DNA of 64,000 nt from an uncultured Shimia sp. GTDB lineage: Bacteria > Pseudomonadota > Alphaproteobacteria > Rhodobacterales > Rhodobacteraceae. Location: contig NZ_CANMJE010000003.1 in assembly GCF_947498095.1 (NCBI RefSeq), forward strand, positions 62,001-126,000, read 5' to 3'. The translations under genes were made by a program, and so were the position numbers. Numbering within the stretch: position 1 is the first letter of the stretch; the number at the start of each line of letters is the position of its first letter. Of this stretch, positions 53,574 through 62,064 are shown one piece after another. Below the pieces are notes generated by a model, which was not told the DNA's origin, did no database searches, and saw only the letters and a list, made by a program, of their open reading frames with translations.

Positions 53574-54541
53574 TTGGCACTCACCCTTAAACGTGGATCG
53601 ATGAAGGCATAGAGGATATCAACCAAGAGGTTGATGACGACGAACATCACCGAAATCATCATCAGATAAGCGGCCATGACCGGGATATCGACGAACTGGA
53701 TTGCGTTGATGAACAAAAGCCCGAGGCCGGGCCACTGGAAAACAGTTTCAGTGATAATCGCAAAAGCGATGATGGCTCCCAATTGCAGGCCGATCACGGT
53801 GATGACCGGAACCATGGTGTTCTTGAGAGCATGGCGGTAATTAATCACTCGGTTGCTCAGACCTCGTGCACGGGCAAAACGAATATAGTCCTGACGCAGC
53901 ACTTCGAGCATTTCTGAACGCACCAGCCGCATAATGAGGGTCATTTGGTAAAGACCCAGTGTGATCGCCGGCAAGATGAGTGCTTTGAGCCCAGACTCGG
54001 TTAGGAAACCGGTGGTCCAGCCGCCAATCTGGGTGACTTCACCGCGACCAAAGCTGGGCAGCCAGCCCAATTCAACCGAAAACAAGTAGATCAGGAGAAT
54101 ACCAATCAAAAAGGTCGGTAGAGAAACCCCAATCAGCGATGCAGACATGATAAAATTGGCGGCAAATCCGTCGCGTCGAATAGCAGTAAACACACCAAGT
54201 GCAATGCCCATCACGACGGCAAAAATGGCCGACAGAGCGGCAAGTTCAAGCGTAGCAGGCGCGCGCTCCATTATGATTTCGGAGACTTCGCGGCCCTGGC
54301 GGTAGCTAACGCCGAAATTGCCCTTGGCCGCTTCGTTGAGGAATTTGAAATACTGTACGGGAACAGGTCTATCCAGGCCCAACTGCGTGCGCAGACGCTC
54401 GACGTCTTCCATCGTGCGTTCCTGGCCGAGCATGTTGTCAATCGGGTCACCGACAAAGGTGAACATTGAAAACGCAATGGCGCCGGTAACGACCAGAACC
54501 AGAATAGACTGAAACACGCGTTTGAGGATGAATGGCAACAT
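53570..54541 (-). CDS. Peptide-type ABC importer permease, DppB-like
   Basis: A 323-residue permease with six helices. LKRVFQSILVLVVTGAIAFS at the start, DPIDNMLGQERTMEDVERLR near residue 32 and GLDRPVPVQYFKFLNEAAKG next are DppB features. The EAA loop is RSEMLEVLRQDYIRFARARG near residue 205. The ATG at 54541 is preceded directly by an in-frame GTG, and either could serve. The hairpin after the binding-protein gene lies about 105 bases upstream. Confidence 0.92.
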   Translation of the reverse strand: MLPFILKRVFQSILVLVVTGAIAFSMFTFVGDPIDNMLGQERTMEDVERLRTQLGLDRPVPVQYFKFLNEAAKGNFGVSYRQGREVSEIIMERAPATLELAALSAIFAVVMGIALGVFTAIRRDGFAANFIMSASLIGVSLPTFLIGILLIYLFSVELGWLPSFGRGEVTQIGGWTTGFLTESGLKALILPAITLGLYQMTLIMRLVRSEMLEVLRQDYIRFARARGLSNRVINYRHALKNTMVPVITVIGLQLGAIIAFAIITETVFQWPGLGLLFINAIQFVDIPVMAAYLMMISVMFVVINLLVDILYAFIDPRLRVSAK

Positions 54542-54646
54542 CACAGGAGCTTTCTTGAGCCAATGGGCGCAGGGGCACTTGGCAATTTATCGGGTCGCGG
54601 AAGGGATGCCTGCACAGGTAAAGGTATGACCCCACCTGGCAAAGAA

Positions 54647-54675
54647 TGGGCCGCCCGCGACGAACAGGCGGCCCA
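54647..54675 (-). promoter_or_regulatory. Intercistronic hairpin after the ABC binding protein
   Basis: TGGGCCGCC (54647-54655) and GGCGGCCCA (54667-54675) form a perfect 9-base stem with an 11-base loop, 7 bases downstream of the binding-protein stop on the minus strand. It has the same position, relative to a binding-protein gene, as the hairpins at 23823 and 32882. Confidence 0.65.
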
Positions 54676-54682
54676 GATTGGT

Positions 54683-56263
54683 TTAGTTCATGGTGAAGTA
54701 TTTAACGCGCGGTTGATCTTCGGGATCAACTTCGATGCCAACGCCTTCGCTCATGCCCCAGTTCAGCACCTGATGGTGAATCGGGATGTAGAGTTGCTCA
54801 TCTTGAACAACACGCCAAATGGCCGCGATATCTGCATTACGGGCGTCAAGATCGGTGTTGGAGGCCAGCGATTTGATCTTGGCGTTGATGTCGGCATTGT
54901 TAAAGCCGGTTCCGTTCCAGGTTCCGATGTCGCTTTCACGGCCGTGCACCAGGAAGTTAAAGATGTACTCCGAGTCGTATGTCGGAACACCCCAACCCAG
55001 CATGTAGAAATCGGTCTTGCTGTCGGTGATCTTGGGGAAGTGCTGTGCCTTGGGAATGGCGTCCAGGTTCACTGTGATGCCGATTTGACCCAGCATGCCA
55101 ACTGCGGCCTGACAGATCGCTTCGTCGTTGATGTAGCGGTCATTCGGGCAATCCAGACGGATCGAGAAACCGTCGCCGTAACCGGCTTCGGCCATCAGTG
55201 CCTTGGCACCTTCCAGATCAGTGGAGCTTTCGCCGTCCATCGCGGCGGTCCAACCGTTCACAAAGGGCGGTGCGATCATACCCGCAGGTTGCGATTGGCC
55301 ACGCATCACGACCTGACGGATGGCGTCGCGGTTGATGGCCATGGACATCGCCTTGCGAACGCGCACGTCTGCCAGTGGGTTTTTGCCGTCTACGTTGTCG
55401 GCCTCAAGATCATTTGCGCCTTGATTCATGCCAAAGAAGATCACGCGGTTTTGCGGAGCTTGCTTGACCGTCAAACCATCTGCACCATCAACGCGGGCCA
55501 AATCCTGCACCGGCATGTCTTGGAGGAAGTTGATCTCACCCGACAGAAGTGCTGCAACGCGGGTCGCGGCGTTCTGGATCGGGGTATAGACGATCTCGCT
55601 GACTTCCATCGGGAAGTCGTTGCGACCCCAATACTCTTCGTTGCGCACCATGACGGTTTTCACGTCGGGCTCGCGGCTCACAAGACGATAAGCGCCGGTG
55701 CCGTTCACGTTGGTGGTTGCAAAGGTGATCTCGCCACCTTCAAAGTCCTGCACGTTGACGGTGTTGTTCGCCTCGGTCCAGCCCTTGTCCATCATGAACA
55801 GGTTGGTCAGGTTCGACGGCAGGATCGGGTTTGGACCGTCGGTTTCGATTTCGACCGTGTGGTCACCGACGGCGCGCACTGCGGTGATCGATCCAATCAG
55901 TTCTTTCATGTCCGAGTTTGGTTGTTTTGCCCGCTCAAAGCTGAACACCACGTCTTCTGCGGTGAAATCCGCACCGTCATGGAACTTAACGCCTTGGCGC
56001 AGGTTGAATACCCAAACGTTGGGGTTGTCAGCCTTGGGCGCCCAGTCGGTTGCCAAAGTTGGCACGAATGCCCCGCTGGTGTCGCGGATAATCAGCGGCT
56101 CATACATCTGGTGACGCATGGTGTGGCTGGGACCTTCGTTCTGCGAGTGCGGATCCAGTGTCAGGGCGTCGCCCGCACGTGCCCATTTAAGGGTTTCGGC
56201 GTTGGCAACGACAGTTGACGCCAAAAGCGCCGCAACTGCCAGAATATGTGATGTCTTTTTCAT
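54683..56263 (-). CDS. Peptide-type ABC importer substrate-binding protein (DppA-like)
   Basis: A 526-residue periplasmic binding protein of the DppA/OppA cluster-C type. A signal peptide of about 22 residues ends near VVANA. ALTLDPHSQNEGPSHTMRHQ near residue 35 and VFNLRQGVKFHDGADFTAED near residue 90 are the family marks. A cluster of Asp, Asn and Gly follows in GWTEANNTVNVQDFEGGE. It delivers peptides or peptide-like compounds to the permeases. The ATG at 56263 follows AGCGAGGAAACC. It is the first gene of the operon. The ligand cannot be fixed from sequence. Confidence 0.93.
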   Translation of the reverse strand: MKKTSHILAVAALLASTVVANAETLKWARAGDALTLDPHSQNEGPSHTMRHQMYEPLIIRDTSGAFVPTLATDWAPKADNPNVWVFNLRQGVKFHDGADFTAEDVVFSFERAKQPNSDMKELIGSITAVRAVGDHTVEIETDGPNPILPSNLTNLFMMDKGWTEANNTVNVQDFEGGEITFATTNVNGTGAYRLVSREPDVKTVMVRNEEYWGRNDFPMEVSEIVYTPIQNAATRVAALLSGEINFLQDMPVQDLARVDGADGLTVKQAPQNRVIFFGMNQGANDLEADNVDGKNPLADVRVRKAMSMAINRDAIRQVVMRGQSQPAGMIAPPFVNGWTAAMDGESSTDLEGAKALMAEAGYGDGFSIRLDCPNDRYINDEAICQAAVGMLGQIGITVNLDAIPKAQHFPKITDSKTDFYMLGWGVPTYDSEYIFNFLVHGRESDIGTWNGTGFNNADINAKIKSLASNTDLDARNADIAAIWRVVQDEQLYIPIHHQVLNWGMSEGVGIEVDPEDQPRVKYFTMN

Positions 56264-56499
56264 GGTTTCCTCGCTGTTAGTAAGTGTTTTCTGCAAGCAA
56301 TATTATTTGGTAGTTCTGATCGAAAGCTCGTCAGAATTGCATGTCTTTGACATCTTGGGGTGCTTGTTCTTTTTAACAAGAAACGCCTCATCTCAGTGAA
56401 TGTCGCATGTGTGTTTGGCTTGCAGGTGCTGCTCCGCCAAAGCCTGACGTTGCGCAGGCAGGACACTATGAAAATTAGTTGAGGTATACAATAATTATT
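56264..56499. promoter_or_regulatory. Promoter region upstream of the ABC importer operon
   Basis: About 235 bases with no gene, between the binding-protein start and an IS6 fragment. It should hold the promoter of the importer operon. I see no convincing operator for the XRE-cupin regulator. Confidence 0.35.
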
Positions 56500-56697
56500 T
56501 TTGCGTCCAAATGCTTCTCCTTAGGCTGCCTTCAAGAGCCATCAAGAATCATCTGCCCAGCAGTGATGGTGTGCCTTTGTGTTCGTCTTTCGTTTCGGAA
56601 AATCCGAGGCGCGTTGCTCGAAAGAGAGACCAATGCGAGCCGCAACACAATCCAGATGTGGTGGAATAGATTTGGCAGTTTGATTGCGAAGGCGTAG
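56500..56697 (+). pseudogene. N-terminal fragment of an IS6-family transposase
   Basis: An open frame reads EPSRIICPAVMVCLCVRLSF, then RKIRGALLERETNAS and NTIQMWWNRFGSLIAKA before a stop. This follows the IS6 pattern EIIRLAVxLYxRFxLSFRxVxxLLxERG and WWxRFGP, at the right spacing. No catalytic segment remains. The following 165 bases to the histidine kinase end hold nothing that I can name. Confidence 0.65.
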
Positions 56698-56864
56698 TGC
56701 TCTAAAGCTAATTTTCTAAATGCTAGTATGGTACCTCAGCGCCGTATCCATGAAAACATCGATGAAACTAAATGGAGAGCTAGAAGCCGACTTCTTGGAT
56801 TGTGGACGGATTGACCGTTTGGACGGGGCTATTTGAATTAGTTTCGAAGCACCGGCTTGAAGCC

Positions 56865-58277
56865 TTACGCCGTCATTTTGACGGAGACCGGTTCGAATTC
56901 ACTTTCCAGTTCCACGTTTGTCACTCGATCAAGTTCGATAAAGAAGGTTGTTCCCACTCCAACGGTACTAACGTAATCGATGCTGGCGTTGTGTCGCTCG
57001 ACGATCTGTTTGGTGATGTAGAGACCAAGGCCAGTGCCACCAACTTTGCGCACATCGGAAGAGTCCACCTGGGTGAACCTGCCAAACACGTGGTCCCTGG
57101 CGTCTTGTGGAATACCCGATCCTTCGTCTTGGATTGAAATACGAATGCGGGCACCGCAGTTTTCCACGCGTGCGTTCACTGTGGCACCTTCCTCAGAGAA
57201 CTTCAGCGCATTGGACAACAAATTATTCATCGCCTGGATCAGGCGACTGGTGTCACCAATGATATGGCAATCGCCCTCAGCTGGGTCGACAGTGACATGA
57301 ATGCCGAGTTTGTTGGCATATCCTGAGATAGATTCCACTGCCTCGTACACCAAGTCGTTCGCATCAACCGGCTTGAAGTTGTAGACCACTTCGTCTGCCT
57401 CGACTTTTTGAATGTAGAGAAGATCTTCGATCAAAGCAGCGAGGCGTTGCCCGTTCCTGGACGCAATTCCGACAATAGGTTTGAGTGTCTCTGGCAAAAC
57501 GCCGAGCTTCTCGCTGTCAATGAGTTCCAGCGAACCGATGATTGATGTCAGAGGCGTACGCAACTCGTGGCTGACGGTGGCCAGGAAACGCGACTTTGCT
57601 TCCAAGGCAGCTTTGGTGCGTTTGTTCTCTTCCTCAATCAGTTTCATCTGTTTGAGTCTCTCTTGGTAGTTGACATAGAATTTGATGGATATGTCGACAA
57701 TGAAGTAGAGCACGAAGATGATCGTAAAGAATTCCAGCCAAACAGTGGAACTGAGCGGTGGGTTGTAACGGACCACATCCAGAAATGCGATGAACAGAAA
57801 GGCAAAACTGTAGATCGAGAGTCGCAACAGCAAGATGCCTTTCATCTGGCTATTGTAAATTGCCGCAAAGACCGAAGCAGAGAACAGAAAGAAGAGTGGC
57901 GTGAAATGCCCGGCAGACTTCTGGAGAACAGCCATATTGATGATGAAAACGTCGATCGCGATTGCGCTTATGACCGTGTTGCGCGCGATACGTTTGAGAA
58001 TCTGACGCCCCTCGACCGGGTCCTTTCCATCCCAAGCTTTGGACTGACGTCCGAGCTGCATATCAAGCGCTTCGGTCAGGACGACCACGCCGTAGCACAT
58101 GAAGATTAGGACTGGATCGTAGTAAAACGCAGCCAACACTGTGGCAGCCAAAAAGCTCGCTTGGCGCAGCCAAACAAGCTGGTTGGAGAGCGTGATGTAA
58201 TCCTTGATACTCTGTTCGCGACCGTCGGTACTGAACCAGTCTGCGCGCGTCGCCCAATAAGCACTTAGATCTTTCAT
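56865..58277 (-). CDS. Membrane sensor histidine kinase
   Basis: A 470-residue protein. The first 200 residues hold about six hydrophobic segments with no large periplasmic loop, so the signal is probably sensed in the membrane. After a coiled-coil linker rich in Glu, Lys and Arg comes the HisKA helix FLATVSHELRTPLTSIIGSL, with the phospho-accepting His near residue 243. The ATPase part has the N-box NNLLSNALKFSEEG, G1 DEGSGIP and G2 GGTGLGLYITKQIVE. No receiver or Hpt part is attached. Receiver and Hpt proteins are encoded 3-5 kb away and could form a phosphorelay with it. Confidence 0.93.
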   Translation of the reverse strand: MKDLSAYWATRADWFSTDGREQSIKDYITLSNQLVWLRQASFLAATVLAAFYYDPVLIFMCYGVVVLTEALDMQLGRQSKAWDGKDPVEGRQILKRIARNTVISAIAIDVFIINMAVLQKSAGHFTPLFFLFSASVFAAIYNSQMKGILLLRLSIYSFAFLFIAFLDVVRYNPPLSSTVWLEFFTIIFVLYFIVDISIKFYVNYQERLKQMKLIEEENKRTKAALEAKSRFLATVSHELRTPLTSIIGSLELIDSEKLGVLPETLKPIVGIASRNGQRLAALIEDLLYIQKVEADEVVYNFKPVDANDLVYEAVESISGYANKLGIHVTVDPAEGDCHIIGDTSRLIQAMNNLLSNALKFSEEGATVNARVENCGARIRISIQDEGSGIPQDARDHVFGRFTQVDSSDVRKVGGTGLGLYITKQIVERHNASIDYVSTVGVGTTFFIELDRVTNVELESEFEPVSVKMTA

Positions 58278-58482
58278 GCTTCCCTCATACCTTCTGCCAT
58301 TGTTAAGAGGTACGATCCAAATGCGATGAAATTGGGCCCTTTGAGGGGTCTATTTTGGCCTTTTGTCGTGCCAATCCTGGCTCGGCGCAGAAATCGCTGG
58401 AGGCATTGTGAGGTTTTTTGGGGGTTCTCCGAAGAAAACCGAAAGGCTTCGCAACTCGGCGAACAAGCGTGTGGACCAGCAA

Positions 58483-59181
58483 TCAGGCCGCGGCCGACTG
58501 ACCACTCCGTGACGCGGCGTAAATCCCAGAAAGTTCAGGAAATGCGACGTTGGAATGTGGGATGTCCTCTATAGGGCCAAAGACGGGCGTGCGCGCCAGA
58601 ACGGCATTGCGCTGTTCTTTTACATCGGCGGTCAAAAGCTGAATTGGCTTCTTCAACGCTGGGTAGCTTCGCGGTTCTATTGCCAGTTTATAACCGAGGT
58701 AGCGGCGATAGAATGGGGCATGCTCGGTCCGCACTGCAGCAAGGGCCAGGTCGATGTCGTAAAAGATCGTCGCGAGGAACGGGATGCGCAAAGCCAAGAA
58801 ATTCAATGGTACTCGCTGTTTCCGAACGGAAGGGTCAATCACAAAGCGCGTCGTATCAAGAGCCGTCTGGCCTTCCTCAATATCCTGCAAAATCTCTGGA
58901 AAAACTTCGAGTGACGGCGCCGTTGGTGAGAGCATAGAAACCGGATGCAGCCGTACCGACGCCAAAATCTTCCCTTCGATTTCAACCCCGACGTGGACGC
59001 AGTTGGCGGTCTCGTCGAACGCATCGCTCATGATGCCGCGCTCGTTCTTGGCTATCGTCCTTTCGGCGCGATAGCACTTGTAACGCAAGCGGTACACTTC
59101 CTCTAAGTCTTGGCTTTCGCTCAACACCCTGTAGCGAGCGTTCTTGAGAGCCTCGATGACCTGTTTGTTCATAGCTGGCAT
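58483..59181 (-). CDS. LuxI/FeeM-like N-acyltransferase (GNAT fold)
   Basis: A 232-residue protein resembling autoinducer and N-acyl amino acid synthases of the GNAT fold. SESQDLEEVYRLRYKCYRAE near residue 22 corresponds to the LuxI/FeeM N-terminal segment, then ILASVRLHPVSM near residue 75, TRFVIDPSVRKQRVPLNFLA near residue 115 and AAVRTEHAPFYRRYLGYK near residue 150. Such enzymes join an acyl chain from acyl-ACP to an amino group, making signal-like N-acyl compounds or lipids. Start choice is uncertain: ATGs at 59181 and 59172 are both possible. It lies 16 bases after the methyltransferase gene, so both are likely in one operon. Confidence 0.7.
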   Translation of the reverse strand: MPAMNKQVIEALKNARYRVLSESQDLEEVYRLRYKCYRAERTIAKNERGIMSDAFDETANCVHVGVEIEGKILASVRLHPVSMLSPTAPSLEVFPEILQDIEEGQTALDTTRFVIDPSVRKQRVPLNFLALRIPFLATIFYDIDLALAAVRTEHAPFYRRYLGYKLAIEPRSYPALKKPIQLLTADVKEQRNAVLARTPVFGPIEDIPHSNVAFPELSGIYAASRSGQSAAA

Positions 59182-59197
59182 TTCTGTTTCCGCATCG

Positions 59198-59968
59198 CTA
59201 GGCCGTTGCTCTGCAAACAAGGAGGTCGCTGTAGCCGCGATAGACAGGCTTGTGCTTGATGACCTCGAACCCGGTTTCGGTGACCAACGACACTATTTCC
59301 GCTTCACTATGCGTCCAATAAACCCCTGTCTTTTGTGCTTCGTAGATGGCTTTGTTCTGTGTGGCGATTTCTCTGCCCTGCCAAAAAACGCGGAGCGCGC
59401 CGGCAAGGCCTTGCTCTTTTCTTAAGCTGGAGAACAGATAGCTGCGCCAGTCTGCAACGTTCATGTAGCGTCCGAGATCGACCAGGTAGAGCCAGCCACC
59501 TGGACTAAGAAGTCGCCGCATGTCTTTGAGACGCTGCTCTTGTTCGGGCATGGCGTAAAGTGCGTGGACACAGACAATCAGATCAGCCGTACTCGAGGCA
59601 CCAACGGCTTCAAGTGCGCGATTGTCGTAAATGATATTTCGGTGGGCCGCCAATTTGGCCTGCGCCGCCTCAATCATGTGGGGGTCTGGTTCGATAAGGC
59701 GTATCTCGCTGTCAGGGCAGGCACGCGCGGCAATTTCGGTGTAGTTTCCCGTTCCACCACCAATATCGTAGATTGATTGGGGCGTTTCTATTGTTGCGAG
59801 GAAAGCTTCGAATTCGTGAAGCAAAGCCTGATACGCTGGGTTGTGCTCTGACAACAGATCATACGCAGTGGCATAGGCACTCCAATCAGCGCGAACCGAA
59901 CGATCCGTCGTTTCTGGCCTAAGGACATCCACGTGCACCAACCTCGCTCCAAGATCGCGTGGCTGCAT
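59198..59968 (-). CDS. Class I SAM-dependent methyltransferase
   Basis: A 256-residue Rossmann-fold methyltransferase. The SAM-binding glycine motif is IYDIGGGTGNYTEIA near residue 68, with the acidic residue in IRLIEPDPHMIEAAQ about 22 residues on. Motif IV is DLIVCVHALYAMPE near residue 125, and LLSPGGWLYLVDLGRYMN near residue 153 follows. The acceptor is unknown. The ATG at 59968 follows GGGAGTGCTCCCC. With the downstream N-acyltransferase it forms a two-gene unit that may make a methylated acyl compound. Confidence 0.88.
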   Translation of the reverse strand: MQPRDLGARLVHVDVLRPETTDRSVRADWSAYATAYDLLSEHNPAYQALLHEFEAFLATIETPQSIYDIGGGTGNYTEIAARACPDSEIRLIEPDPHMIEAAQAKLAAHRNIIYDNRALEAVGASSTADLIVCVHALYAMPEQEQRLKDMRRLLSPGGWLYLVDLGRYMNVADWRSYLFSSLRKEQGLAGALRVFWQGREIATQNKAIYEAQKTGVYWTHSEAEIVSLVTETGFEVIKHKPVYRGYSDLLVCRATA

Positions 59969-60917
59969 GGGGAGCACTCCCACAGTTGGGGGTATTGGCC
60001 TGCAGCACGACATGTTTCTTGACTCATGTTTCTTACGGTAAAACTGACGCCGCTATGGAAACAATGCAAGAAATTTCATCACTAATGCCACTTTTTCACT
60101 TTGAATGTTTCCATGTAGTCAACAGGTTATGCGCTATTGTTGATCCGCGAAAATGGAGGATTTTTTGGATTCTCAAAAACTAAAGGTCTTCAGAGGTTTG
60201 CATCAGGCCGTCTGCCCAGCCTCTAGATATGGTGGGAAAAAGGTCAAAGTATCTCTGGATGTGGTGCCATTCGGAGGATCTTAATCCTTTGAAGGATAGA
60301 TGAAAGAGGCACAGACAGACCTGCCAGTCTTTGTGTCCGCGTAAAAAGCACGTCCAAATGCGCCCCAAAAGATGTGGCAAAAATGAGGCGGAAACCTCGA
60401 AAATTGCAGAGAGGTTTTGCAAGAGCGCCAGAATACCGCCCCATTTTTTGGCGACAATGTAGCGAATCTTAAACGGTAAATAGGTTTGGAGTCGTGATAA
60501 ACGTATTAGCAGTTCCTCAAGTTCCGACGGTGGACGCATTAGGCTATGTTGATTCTCTGGCGCTCGATCTTGTCGCGCACTTTGTTGGTATCGCATTGCA
60601 TCACAACGACAATTCGGCCCCTCGTCACATGTTGAATACTGAGCCCAGGACGCCTTCTCCGGACACCTTTTGATAGCTTTGCCCACGCAACATTAACTCG
60701 ATGGGCGTTTGCTGGCGGAACAGCTTGAGGCAAAATGTCTGTGAGCGTTTGAAACTGATCCAGTTTTGAAGGTTAAGTTCTATCTGGCTTTTGCTTGAGC
60801 CCGCATTTTTCCTGTACCGCGCCTGCTGTATCAACCCTCATCTTTCTGGCAATGACAAGATTTGCAGCAATGGCCAAGAATGTATTAACATCCGGTTAAT
60901 TGCGAAAGGACAGTCAG
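59969..60917. other. 950-base gap without a supported gene
   Basis: Only weak frames exist. The longest, on the minus strand from about 60541 to 60180, could give some 120 residues with a hydrophobic middle, but it matches nothing that I know and has no clear ribosome site. The stretch should contain the methyltransferase promoter (left) and the promoter of the receiver gene (right). Its low order and mixed base use suggest further decayed sequence. Confidence 0.4.
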
Positions 60918-61304
60918 ATGAAAGCGCTGCGAAAGATCCTCCATGTTGAGGATGATCCTGATATCCGCGCAATCGTGAAACTCTGCTTGCATGATCTTGG
61001 TGGATTTGAATTGCTTCAGTGCTCGACCGGCCACGAAGCGCTCAAAGTCGCAGAGAATTTTGACCCTGATCTATTCTTTTTGGATATGATGATGCCCGGT
61101 CTAAATGGATTGGAAACGCTCCAGGCCCTAAAATCTTTGCAAGGCTTGAGAGAGGTCCCGGCGGTATTCTTGACGTCTGTGAACAATGCCGAAAAGTATC
61201 ATGATGCTATTCTGGAACAAGCGGCCGGTTCGATTCAAAAACCCTTTGATCCGAGCCGGCTTGTTGACCAGCTTCAACAGATTTGGTCGCAGTTGCCGGA
61301 ATAG
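60918..61304 (+). CDS. CheY-like single-domain response regulator
   Basis: A 128-residue receiver domain with no output domain. KILHVEDDPDIRAIVKLCL holds the acidic pocket, LFFLDMMMPGLNGLE near residue 53 the phospho-accepting Asp, AVFLTSVNN near residue 84 the Thr or Ser switch, and IQKPFDPSRLVDQL the conserved Lys. The ATG at 60918 follows GAAAGGACAGTCAG. It is convergent with the Hpt gene, with 7 bases between stops. A stand-alone receiver next to an Hpt protein is the usual make-up of a phosphorelay. Confidence 0.93.
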   Translation: MKALRKILHVEDDPDIRAIVKLCLHDLGGFELLQCSTGHEALKVAENFDPDLFFLDMMMPGLNGLETLQALKSLQGLREVPAVFLTSVNNAEKYHDAILEQAAGSIQKPFDPSRLVDQLQQIWSQLPE

Positions 61305-61311
61305 ACCTAGC

Positions 61312-61683
61312 TCAGGTTGAGCGACACGTTTCAAGAGTTGCCCGAATTTCCTTCGTCAGATCCTTTAACTCTGAAAGTATGTTTAATTCGGAGACCACGG
61401 CTTCAGAGGGCGGCAAAAACTCCGAGATCGCCTTTTCAATTGCGGATGCGTGCTTTCCAACATCACGAAAGCCATGTGTAGGCGCAATACCAGCAAGGTT
61501 ATGAACGATCGTGTAAAGGTCAGTCAGTGTCGTAGTGTCTAATCCACAGGTCGAGGTCTTGGCGATAATATCCTTTAGCTCCATTTCCTTCTTTTCGAGG
61601 CTATCGAAATACTTCGTCCGCAAAAGATGCAGCTGGGCCTTAAAGTCGGCCGATAACTCACTGCTAAAAAGGTCTGTTGGCAT
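61312..61683 (-). CDS. Histidine phosphotransfer (Hpt) domain protein
   Basis: A 123-residue helical protein. The phospho-accepting His lies in TIVHNLAGIAPTHGFRDVGK near residue 65, matching the H-x-L-x-G-x-A-x-x-x-G-F motif of Hpt domains. Helices before and after it complete the bundle. It has no other domain. It would carry phosphate between receiver proteins and a histidine kinase. It is convergent with the CheY-like gene. Confidence 0.87.
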   Translation of the reverse strand: MPTDLFSSELSADFKAQLHLLRTKYFDSLEKKEMELKDIIAKTSTCGLDTTTLTDLYTIVHNLAGIAPTHGFRDVGKHASAIEKAISEFLPPSEAVVSELNILSELKDLTKEIRATLETCRST

Positions 61684-62064
61684 AAATTCACCTTTTACAT
61701 TTGTAGCGTCAGCACTAGTGGAACAGACTTGAGATTTTCGTAACGGTGTAATCCCGGTTCATCTTAGTCAAGATAGATCGAAGATGAACTGGAAACCCAG
61801 AAAACCTATGAACTGCCACCTAAAGAATCTTTGATGTGCTTTGCTAGGTACCTCGTTTTTGAGGCGACATGTGCCGCCCTGAACTTCAACAATTGGTAAG
61901 CCTTAGAGAGGCATGACCCGCCTTTGGAACACCCAAAGCTTACTTTGGCGACGAATGTCATTCATGTGCCGTGCACGCAATAATGAGTGCCCACATACCC
62001 AGTGTAAATAGCACGTTGACCCGTCTCGGTAGAAATCGTGATTGTGGCAGCTATCCAACCGGCT
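61684..62064. other. 380-base gap without a supported gene
   Basis: The gap lies between the Hpt gene start and the stop of the receiver-GGDEF gene. It should hold the Hpt promoter. I find no open frame with a motif and no clear terminator for the receiver-GGDEF gene. Confidence 0.4.

Noticed and set aside
58483-59181. Confident annotation as an acyl-homoserine-lactone synthase (luxI)
   Set aside because: The similarity is limited to the GNAT-type core, and there is no LuxR regulator nearby; a FeeM-like N-acyltransferase is at least as likely.
60180-60686. 168-residue minus-strand frame
   Set aside because: Considered as a small membrane protein, but there is no ribosome site, no recognised motif and no supporting neighbour; left as unresolved gap.
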